This document shows positions 55,780 to 64,000 of a stretch of DNA of 64,000 nt, piece after piece (the stretch's first letter is position 1; every line of letters starts with the position of its first letter). This DNA comes from Sorex araneus (lineage: Eukaryota; Chordata; Mammalia; Eulipotyphla; Soricidae). The position numbers and the translations under genes are program-made. The stretch spans positions 81,074,494 to 81,138,493 of the forward strand of contig NC_073313.1 of assembly GCF_027595985.1 (NCBI RefSeq), read 5' to 3'. The notes under the pieces are model-generated. The model was given only the letters and a program-made list of their open reading frames with translations, had not been told where the DNA came from and did no database searches.

Positions 55780-57140
55780 TTTGCTCATAAACACTCACTA
55801 CATCCCCCACTCCCAGGCAAACCTCTATGCCCCATATTTCCACTTCTTCAGCCCTACTGCTCAGACCCATTCCACCACCCACTGAAACTTACTGTCCCCA
55901 AGGTCATCATGTCCACTAGTGCACTTAGGCTGACCACTTTGCTTCCTTCTCAAACTGCTCTCTTCGTTTCCTGGTCTTCTGGGACCGAACCTGCACTTAA
56001 CTAACCGTTCCCTCTCCCTTGGCTCCAAGCCCCAGCCTTCCACAGGCATCAGAAATTGCTCAAGTTCCTCTAGGCTCTGTCCCAAGATCTGCTCTTCTGA
56101 ACTCTCCCTTCTGAATGGAATTGTTTGGCGGGGGAGGGGATTTCCCCCCACTAACAGAGACACCCTGATTTATATGCACATTTGGCACATTTCAATCTCT
56201 AGCCAAAGGCTTTATTCTGTAACAGGAACCATTCCTAATCCATCTGGTTATCTGATATCCCAACTTGGGAGAGCTCACAGGCCTCTCACAATCTGCCTTA
56301 CAAAATTTAACCGTCTCGAGGGGCCGGAGCCAGGGTGGATGGTGCTTGCCTTACACATGGTTGACCCAGGTTTGATCTCCAGCATCCCATTTGGCCCCCT
56401 GAGTACCATGTGATTTCTGATTGCAGGGCCAGGAGTAACCCCTGAGTACCACCAGGTGTGGCCCAAATCCTACCCCCACAAAAAAAAAAATTAACTCAGG
56501 GACAAAGTGATAATAAAGCAGGTAGAGTGTTTGCCTCACATGAGGCTGACCTGAGTTCCATTCCCAGCATCCCATAAGGTCCCCCACTTACCACCAGGTG
56601 TGGCCCCCAAACCCACCCCACCCAAAGAAAACAACAACAAAAAAGAAAATTGTCCCTTGCCACAAAAGCATACTCCAATTCTACAGTTTTCTGAAGAAGC
56701 GTCATGCCCAGTCATCTGTTTACTGAGGCCAGAAACCCCAGAGCCATCTCCAGTGTCTTCTTCACTCCTAAATCCTCTCAATTCTCTCTCCCCAAACTCC
56801 CTCAAATTCATCTATTTGTGTCTGTCATCTCTACAATCACACTCTGGCCAAAGCCAGCTGCTCTGACTCAGCAGAACTCCTGCCACAGGACTTTCTCCCT
56901 GGCAGGACACCCTTCACCCTCCCCTGAGGCTCTTCGGACAAAACCCGTCATTCCCACCATTCTGGCCCAGGTGCTTCTGCCCCCCTCCCATGTGCCACAC
57001 GATCATCCTTTAATTTGCAAGCTTTCGGCCAATTCCTTGAAAACTTCCAGTCCCTTCCTGTCTCACCATCTTCAAAAGGATTTAGTTCCTTCTGCACTGA
57101 CTGCGCTCCCAAACTTCTTTACAGCTTCTTAAGATATAAG
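55780..57140 (+). mobile_element. L2 reverse-transcriptase region remnant, split by two SINEs
   Basis: 'cccaaggtcatcatgtccac', 'ctctaggctctgtcccaaga' and 'aggccagaaaccccagagcc' follow the order of the pyrimidine-rich L2 consensus as I recall it. No frame is open throughout. It is antisense to PHF6. Confidence 0.62.
56318..56640 (+). mobile_element. Two short-type SINEs inside L2
   Basis: Copies at 56318-56490 (full body) and 56497-56640 (body deleted). The L2 sequence resumes afterwards. Confidence 0.75.
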
Positions 57141-57162
57141 GAACTGTAACCTGGGTGGGGAG

Positions 57163-57292
57163 GAATGTGGGGCCACACCCAGTGGGGCCACTTCTGGAGG
57201 TTTTCAGATGACCATATGCAGTGCCAGGGCCTAAACCAGGGTTGGCCACATGCAAGCAAGTGCTTGACCTACTGTACTGTCCCTCTGGTCCC
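57163..57292 (-). mobile_element. Older SINE, shortened
   Basis: 'gccacacccagtggggccac' to 'gtactgtccctctggtccc'. Confidence 0.65.
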
Positions 57293-57540
57293 TTCAGCTG
57301 CAAATGAAGCAAAACTTCTTCATAGGTCCATAACAACATAACATGCTGTTATGGGAACCTGTATTTCTCATTGATTCAGTTTACGGCAACTAAAACAAAC
57401 TGTAATTATTTACTTAAGGTTACCTCAACAGGCCTGGCCACATGGTCACTGAAATTAATTTACCAATCTATGTCTAACCCTAGAGGGATAATGTATTCAG
57501 CTATAGCCACCAGCAGGGTGTGTGTATGTGTGAGTGTGTG

Positions 57541-57746
57541 TGTGTGTACATATCCACATAGCAAGATACGTGTACCAAAAATGCTTTCTTACATGTTTTA
57601 AATCATTTCATGGGAAACGTACATAAGGTTACCTTATGTAATGTGTGTGTACATATATACATAGTAAGATACACACACCAAAAATGTTTTTTTATATGTT
57701 TTAAATCATTGCAAGGACAACTTACATAAGGTTACCTTACATAATG
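57541..57746 (+). repeat. Tandem duplication, two 103-bp units
   Basis: Units 57541-57643 and 57644-57746 share 'gtgtgtacatat', 'ccaaaaatg', 'atgttttaaatcatt' and 'cataaggttacctta'. They differ by scattered substitutions. A TG repeat precedes them. Confidence 0.9.
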
Positions 57747-58017
57747 ATATTTACCCAACAGGTAAATTATATATTTAACAAGTGTTAACAATTGGCATTC
57801 TAATATTCTAGTGGCATAACGAGAGCTGTGTTTGCAAATGGTCAAATATCTTGACCTACAGGTTAAAGGTAAAAATTGCTTTTCCAAACTCATAGTCCCT
57901 TCTTTTTTTCTAAAGCAAATTCAATGGACTGGACTTTAGGTATTTAATAATCAGTAACATTTGTCCTTAAGATAGAAAAGTTCTATCTCTCTATTATGCA
58001 TCCATCCTCCAATGCTC
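57747..58017. other. Unique intron 5 stretch
   Basis: AT-rich, nothing recognised. Confidence 0.45.
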
Positions 58018-58261
58018 AGACTGGAGAGATAGCACAGTGGGTAGGGCGTTTGCCTTGTACGCAGCCGACACGGGTTCGATTCCTCTGTCCCTCTTGGATA
58101 GCCTGGCAAGCTACCGAGAGTATCCCACCTGCATGGTAGGGCCTGGCAAGCTACCCGTGGTGTATTCAATATGCCAAAAACAGTAACAAGAAGTCTCACC
58201 ATGGAGACATTATTGGTGCCCGCTCGAGCAAATCGATGAACAACAGGATGACAGTGCTACG
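58018..58261 (+). mobile_element. Full-length long-type SINE
   Basis: Head with B box GGTTCGATTCC and second body to 'aggatgacagtgctac'. Confidence 0.92.
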
Positions 58262-58349
58262 ACAATTGCTACTACCTCCAATGTTAGTATTTCATTAGCC
58301 TCAATGGGTAAATTTATTTCAAACTAATTGAACATGAGTTTGTTGGTTT

Positions 58350-58493
58350 GTGTTTGGCTTGGTGGCCATACCCAGTAGCACTCAAGGAACGGTCTTGGTG
58401 GGGCTCAGGTTACCAATGCCAATGCAGGGGAAGGACCCTGGGTTGGCCACAGGCAAAGAGGCTCCTTGCCTGCTGCACTATTTCCCCAGCCTC
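58350..58493 (-). mobile_element. Degraded SINE
   Basis: 'ggtggccatacccagtagca' and 'gggttggccacaggcaaaga' are visible. Confidence 0.55.
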
Positions 58494-59171
58494 TATTTAG
58501 CATTTGAAGTATTAGCCAAGCAGGTACCAAGTCACAGATAGCAAGCGATCAAGAAACTGCCCCAGACATGAATTTCTCTGCAACAGAAACCAATGTGGTC
58601 CGGGTCTCGTACAAGGACAGAGCCTGAATACAATCCCACACACTCCCATCATTAACTATAATCATAAAGCAGAACATACGCTTGCCATTAGTACAACCAA
58701 AGAGTAAGTTTCTGACAAAGGTCCTAATGTCAAACAAATTCAAGTTAGATGAATGTGATGAAAGCCAAAATTAAAACAAACAACAATACTTTAAAATTGC
58801 AAAATTATGCAGGTATTATAACAAGTATAAACACATTAACTATATACACACAGACACATATATTTATTTCAATTATATGGGGGACCTCCACATGCCACGA
58901 AGTGTATACGCAAGGTAAAACTCAAATCAACAGTATCTCAAAAATGAATTATATTAATCCTACTTGTTACATTAAAAGAAACGTTGCCTTATAAAGTATG
59001 AATTTATATAATGTGAGAACTAATCCACACAACTCAGCTGGGAGAGGGTTTGACAAGGAAGGGCGTTGGGGTCCTTGGGAGAGGAAGGTGGGTGATATGG
59101 GTGGTGTTTAGATTTACATGCATGAATAACCATTATAAATAGGACTGAAAAAGCACAGAACCTCAGTAAAA
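58494..59171. other. Unique intron 5 stretch
   Basis: About 680 bases. The last part (59040-59130) has a faint L1-3'-end-like layout but cannot be assigned. Confidence 0.4.
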
Positions 59172-59343
59172 TTTTTTTTTTCTTTTTGGGTCACACCTGG
59201 TGATGCACAGGTGTTACTCCTGGCTCTTCACTCAGGAATTACTCCTGGCAGTGCTCAGGGGACCATATGGGATACTGAGAATCAAACCTGGTTCGGCCGC
59301 GTGCAAGGCAAATGCCCTACCCGCTGTGCTATTGCTCCAACCC
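59172..59343 (-). mobile_element. Young short-type SINE
   Basis: 'cagtaaaa' flanks both ends. Confidence 0.87.
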
Positions 59344-59519
59344 CAGTAAAAATATTTTTTAAAAAGAAAAGTCTGAATGTAGATCTTTCTCATTAGTAAG
59401 TTTCTCAAAGCAAAAAAGAGCTCAAAAGTATTCTACTGCATTCCCTCAATCTGGTTATTCTATAGATCACAAAACTAACAGCACTGAATGTGTAAGATCC
59501 AAACTACAACAACCAAACT

Positions 59520-59668
59520 TAAAAAAGTGCCTGCCGAGGGGGAAGATGGGAAATGTCAAGGAACCTGGGGACACTGGTGGTGATATCAGTGCTGGAACAT
59601 TGTATGTATAAAACTCAACTACGAATAACTTTGTAAATCATGGTGCTTTAATAAAATTTTTTAAAAGA
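59520..59668 (+). mobile_element. L1 3' end
   Basis: 'ggggacactggtggtgatat', 'gctggaacattgtatgtata' and 'tttgtaaatcatggtgcttt', then an AATAAAA tail. Confidence 0.72.
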
Positions 59669-59692
59669 GCAAGTTAAAAAAAGCATTCTACT

Positions 59693-59882
59693 GGGGCTGG
59701 AGCAATAGCACAGCGGGTAGGGCGTTTGCCTTGCACGCAGCCGACCCGGGTTCTAATCCCAGCATCCCATATGGTCCCCTGAGCACCGCCAGGGGTAATT
59801 CCTGAGTGAAGAGGCCAGGAGTAACCCCTGTGCATCGCCGGGTGTGACCCAAAAACCAAAAAAAAAAAAAAAAAAAAAACCC
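59693..59882 (+). mobile_element. Young short-type SINE with long A tail
   Basis: 'aaaaaaagcattctact' flanks both ends. The A tail exceeds 20 bases. Confidence 0.93.
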
Positions 59883-59928
59883 AAAAAAAGCATTCTACTT
59901 TTCAGTAATCTGCAGTGACTTTTCCCTA

Positions 59929-59942
59929 CCACTAGATGGTGC
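59929..59942 (+). promoter_or_regulatory. CTCF-type motif in intron 5
   Basis: CCACTAGATGGTGC, one mismatch to the CTCF core, in non-repeat sequence. Confidence 0.4.
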
Positions 59943-60317
59943 TATCAGCTTCTGAAATCTAAGGAATAAAAGGAAAAGGTCTACATCAACCATTGTTATA
60001 GTTCTCAAATATCCTGCCCCAGTATGCTCATACACTTGTTCTTGGTCAGGTAAGTTTTCGAACTTTGGCTTAACACATTTGGTCACTTCGAGTCTTAAAA
60101 AGAACTGAATATGAACAGTTAATATCTGAATAATGAAAGTAGGAAAAGCTTGGTTTTCGTCATTCACAAAGGTTTTTCAACTTCGGGATTAAAAAAAAAA
60201 CACTTAAATAAAAATACCTTAAAGATTTATTAGCTTCACTTTATCACCTCAAAAAATTCTATTTTTATGCTGTACTCAAGTTTGCACTCCTTATTAAAAC
60301 AAGTTTTTGGTAAACAG

Positions 60318-60634
60318 TTGCTATGCTCAGGGCTTATTCCTGACCCCGGGCTAGCGATCACTCCTGGCAGGCCTCAGAGGACCATCTGTGGTGCTGGGGA
60401 TCAAACCGGGACTGGTCATGTGCAAGGTGCCTTACCCACTGTACTCTCTCTCCAGCCCCTAAAGATTTTTTTGGTTTTTTTTTTGGGGGGTCACACCCAA
60501 AAATGCACAGGGATTACTCCTGGCTTTGTACTCAGAACCCTGGCAGTGCTTGGAGGACCATATGAGATTCTGGGGATTGAACCTGTGTCGTGCAATGCAA
60601 ATGCCCTACCCTCTGTGCTATTGCTCCGCCCCCC
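60318..60634 (-). mobile_element. Two short-type SINEs at one target
   Basis: 60318-60460 (old) and 60473-60634. 'aaagattttttt' separates them and recurs after the second. Confidence 0.8.
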
Positions 60635-60670
60635 AAAGATTTTTTTAACCTTAACTTTTCAATGTATTTA

Positions 60671-60725
60671 GAGGGGATGGAGAGATAGTGAATCGATGAA
60701 CAACAGGAAGACAGTGCTACTGTGC
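60671..60725 (+). mobile_element. SINE remnant with head fused to long-type tail
   Basis: 'ggggatggagagatagt' joins directly to 'gaatcgatgaacaacaggaa', the last part of the long-type body. The stretch 'ttttcaatgtatttagagg' recurs almost unchanged at about 60730. Confidence 0.65.
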
Positions 60726-60746
60726 TAAATTTTCAATGTATTTTTA

Positions 60747-60905
60747 GAGGGGATGGAGAGAGAGTACAGCAGGTAAAGCACTTGCCTTACCTGTGACTGA
60801 TACAGGTTTGAATCCCCAGAAGCCCAAATGTTCCAGAGAGCTGCCAGGAATAATTCCTCAGTACAGAGCAACCATGAGTATTGCTGGGTGTGGCCCAAAT
60901 ATAAA
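60747..60905 (+). mobile_element. Older short-type SINE
   Basis: 'gatggagagagagtacagca' head and A-box relic, followed by a complete body. Confidence 0.72.
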
Positions 60906-60988
60906 GTTTTTAAAAATCAATTTAGACTATACCAGAGTCCAGAGGGAAAACAGTGCTAATTTTTTTCCTTATAAAAAAATCAAAATCT

Positions 60989-61535
60989 GGGGCCAGATAA
61001 GATAGTAGAGGATAAGGCTCTTGCCTTGCACATAGCTTACCCAGGTTCGATCCCGGGCACCCCATATTGTCCCTCAAGCCCGCCAGGAATAGTCCTGAGT
61101 GCAGAGCCAGGAGTTACCACTGAGCACTACCAAGTGTGGCCCCAAAACTAAAAAGAAAACAAAACAAAAATCACGATCTGGGGCTAGAGACAGTACGGTG
61201 GGTAAGGGCCTTGCATGAAGCCAAGCTTGGTTCAATCCCTGGCATCATCCCATGTGGTCCCCTGAGCACCGCCAGGAGTGATTCCTGAATGCAGAGCCAG
61301 GGGCAACTCCGAACGTAGCCAGATATAGCTCCCAAACCAAAAACTACAAAATAAAAATCAAGATCTACATACTGGAGAGAGAGTTCAAAGGGCTAATGTG
61401 CATGCTTTTCAGGCAGGAACCAAATTTTAATTCCCAGAACCCCATGGTTCTCCAAACAGCATGTCCCCAGAGCACCACAGGGAGCACTGACTTGGAGGAG
61501 CCCCTGAACATCAATGTATCTGGCCCCCAAATCAA
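60989..61535 (+). mobile_element. Three SINEs inserted one after another at one target
   Basis: Copies at 60989-61160, 61180-61348 and 61366-61535. Variants of 'aaaaatcaa(a/g)atct' precede the first, separate each pair and follow the last. Confidence 0.8.
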
Positions 61536-61549
61536 AAGAAAAAGTCAAA

Positions 61550-62164
61550 ATCTAAAAGATCAAAAAGGGCAATGAACCCTGATGATTAGGTAAATCTTTA
61601 TATAAAGAGTTGCCTTACAACAACTGGGTCAAATCATTCTAATTCTGCTAAAAAATCTTTCAAGATACCCAATCTATATGGAAAGATAGGAAAAACTAGG
61701 CTAAACCATAGTCTTTTGTCATTTTATATTTCTAGTAAAAGTATCAAAACCATCTATTTGAAGAGAATTGAGATAAGTCAAAATTCAATTTCAGAATTTT
61801 CCCATACTTTGAAAAAAGCCAGGAACTTGGCTAACTATATATACACACACGACTAACCAGGTTTAATACAAATTTAATAGAAAACAAATCACAAAATAAT
61901 TTTTAAAATTTATATTTTAGAACTAACACTTTCCTATAAACACACCCATTTTAAAAGAGAAAAAGTAGGATAATGCAAATAAAAACTAAACAAAAAGACT
62001 GGTGATTACAAGATGTACCAGTATTCTCAGACTTAGGTTTTCTGTATATGATAAAGCAAAGATCCCAATTGTTCCCTTTACGATCTACTAACACATTTAC
62101 ATGTATACAGAAAGATGCAATAACCAGCATCGTTTCTTCCTAAGTATGCATGTTTCTCAACGTT
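61550..62164. other. Unique intron 5 stretch
   Basis: AT-rich, with no repeat or coding signal recognised. Confidence 0.5.
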
Positions 62165-62341
62165 TTATTTTATTTTATTTTTTACTTTTTGGGTCATATC
62201 CAGCAATGCTCAGGGGTTACTCCTGGCTCTGCACTCAGGAATTACTCCTGATGGTACTTGGGGGGATTGAATCTGGGGATTGAACTTGGGTCAGCCGCAT
62301 GCAAGGTAAATGCCCTCCCCACTGGACTATCACTCCAGCCC
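62165..62341 (-). mobile_element. Short-type SINE
   Basis: 'ct(c/t)aac(g/a)ttttat' flanks both ends. The tail is (TATTT)n. Confidence 0.87.
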
Positions 62342-62400
62342 CTTTCTTAACATTTTATAAAAAAATTGGAGGCAAAGGTCTCCTTAAAACTTCAGATTAG

Positions 62401-62572
62401 TGGGGCTGGAGCGATAGCACAGTGAGTAAGGCGTTTGCCTTGCACACGGCCGACCCGGGTTCGATTCCCAGCACCCCATATGGTCCCCTGAGCACCGCCA
62501 GGAGTAATTCCTGAGTGTATGAGCCAGGAATAATCCCTGTGCATCGCCAGGTGTGACCCAAAAAGAAAAAAA
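62401..62572 (+). mobile_element. Young short-type SINE inserted at an L1 boundary
   Basis: 'acttcagattagt' flanks both ends. Confidence 0.92.
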
Positions 62573-62582
62573 AACACTTCAG

Positions 62583-62835
62583 ATTAGTCAGTAGAAGGAG
62601 AGGGTCAAAAACAGAATAATCTCTTCTATATGTGAGATATAAAGAAACACAGTGAGGGAATAACATATGGTCAAAGGTGATACTAGAAATGGTCTACAGT
62701 ACTGTGCGTACCATGAGGGGGTGGGTATGTGTGTATGGGGGGGTGATGAACACCAAGACAGTGGTGGAGGGAGGCAGACATTCTGTGGAAGGGTTGGGAT
62801 GAATGCTGTATGCATGAAACCCTACCACTAACAGT
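62583..62835 (+). mobile_element. L1 ORF2 end and 3' UTR
   Basis: 'ctatatgtgagatataaaga' is the ICEIYK-like end of ORF2, followed by the G-rich segment and 'tatgcatgaaaccctaccac'. It has no A tail. Confidence 0.62.
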
Positions 62836-63021
62836 ACTCTAGGTGACAATACCCCCACATCAGATCATTTTTCATTTGGCACATTACTCTGTTCTACTGC
62901 TTTGACAATTTGATGAAATGCATTCAGGACTAAGAAACATCCTCTGATAAAAAAATGGAAACAGCATGCTGATATTTTGCTCAATTTCTTTTTGATAATG
63001 AAAAGTGGCTGGAGAACCTAC

Positions 63022-63065
63022 CTTCAGAATTATGTGCAGTTTTCTTGTGTTTTCGGCAATAAACC
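63022..63065 (-). CDS. PHF6: PHF6 exon 5 (residues 125-140)
   Basis: Acceptor CTCTTTTCCAG; donor GAAG|GTAGGT. This 44-bp micro-exon encodes the end of ePHD1 and a basic patch. It gives VYCRKHKK followed by TAHNSE, with Cys128 and His131 as the last zinc ligands and RKHKK (129-133) as a known nuclear localisation signal. It starts on the third base of Met125 and ends on the first base of Ala140. Confidence 0.97.
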
Positions 63066-63340
63066 CTGGAAAAGAGAAAATGGAAACTTACCAAGTAAAT
63101 GGCTTAAGTGTCTTTCAAATGAAGACCACGCACAGTTCACTCTACCCCACTCTCAAGCCTGATTCCAGAAATTGGATAAACATCCTATGCCATTTCCCTA
63201 AGCATTAAATTCCTTACCAAAAACACCTTCATGTTTTTTCAAAGCACTGATGATCGAGTGCTTTGAGACTGAACGTTTACATTTTTCAATCCTAAAGAAA
63301 GCATGACTGTTACAAAAAGACTTGAGAAGTTCAATAATTA

Positions 63341-63475
<135 letters not shown>

Positions 63476-63599
63476 CTACAGCAAAGCAAGAAAATAATAT
63501 GATTAGTGTGTGACTGTGCTGAGGCCGCACTATCAGATTACAGGCATTTCAGTTTAAGTTCTGTCAAGGGGGTCAAATTTGTTACTGAAAAAGTTACTG
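63476..63599. other. Intron 3, unique part
   Basis: No repeat or exon is recognised between the exon 4 acceptor and the GC-rich block. Confidence 0.6.
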
Positions 63600-64000
63600 G
63601 GGGTCCGGCGCCGTCTAGCAGGTCACCCTGTACCCGAGGGGCGAGTCCATCAGCAGCCTGATGGTGCCTTCAGGTTTCCTAATACCCCAAAATTGCCATT
63701 ATGCCCGTGGCTGGACCCCAACAACTTGAGACCATGTTTCCCGAGAAATTAAATGGCCAAAAGTTAGGTAGGGGGAGCCATGCCCACAAACCACCTCCAG
63801 ATCAGCTATACAAGCTCATTTATTGGCCTTACTTCAGAGACCCATGAATAAATTTTGAAAGATATCAGAAGCAGGCCTTTTAAGTGCATTAATAGCCATG
63901 ATTCAGAGACTCACAAATGAAACTCAGAGGAGAGCAGCAAGCAGCAGAGATGTCTCTCCACCCTGCGCCAGGATGATTTCACCAGGGCACCTTAGGTGTG
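63600..64000 (+). repeat. Unassigned element with abrupt GC-rich start
   Basis: Composition changes sharply at 'gggggtccggcgccgtctag'. Several CpGs lie in the first 60 bases and the sequence continues to the edge. It could be the 5' end of a retroelement (L1 5'UTR or LTR). It does not match exons 2-3 of PHF6. Confidence 0.35.

Noticed and set aside
56600-57132. Ser/Pro/Leu-rich plus-strand frames of 88-142 residues
   Set aside because: They fall in the L2 remnant and shift frame relative to the L2 protein.

Overview
This is mammalian nuclear DNA. It holds the 3' two thirds of one protein-coding gene, PHF6 (PHD finger protein 6), on the minus strand, inside a very repeat-rich background. The commonest repeat is a roughly 175-190 bp tRNA-derived SINE. 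It has an intact polymerase III A box (TAGCACAGCGG) and B box (GGTTCGATTCC). From memory I associate this family with soricid shrews (Sorex araneus type), so the source is most likely a shrew, and the window would be X-linked because PHF6 is X-linked in placental mammals. The species call is recalled family knowledge, not a search.

PHF6 runs from the right edge leftwards. Seven coding exons are present: 63342-63475, 63022-63065, 48724-48890, 48417-48560, 46883-46987, 43641-43774 and 35604-35733. Their lengths (134, 44, 167, 144, 105, 134 and 130 bp) and phases match human exons 4-10 as I know them. They encode residues 81-365 and end in a TAG stop. Every exon has AG/GT borders and an open frame. 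A SINE-free 3'UTR of about 3.6 kb follows, ending near 32035 at an AATAAA with a GU-rich downstream element. The first two coding exons and the promoter lie beyond position 64000.

The left half (1 to about 32 kb) is intergenic DNA downstream of PHF6. In human the next gene in this direction is HPRT1, but no HPRT1 exon was recognised here. The interval holds SINEs of several ages, a longer-bodied SINE type sharing the same tRNA head, tRNA-Ala-like SINEs, L1 3' ends (one L1 nested in another), older L1 remnants, one LTR-like stretch, one more dispersed repeat with two copies, microsatellites, and a few unique stretches that could be regulatory. The introns of PHF6 (35.7-64 kb) hold the same mix plus L2 remnants.

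No complete undescribed coding system is visible. Most open reading frames are translations of the SINE or of simple repeats. The most interesting material is structural: CTCF-type motifs formed inside SINE copies, repeated insertion of SINEs into one target site, two SINE bodies on one tRNA head, a 90-bp near-identical local duplication, and conserved regulatory features of the PHF6 3'UTR.
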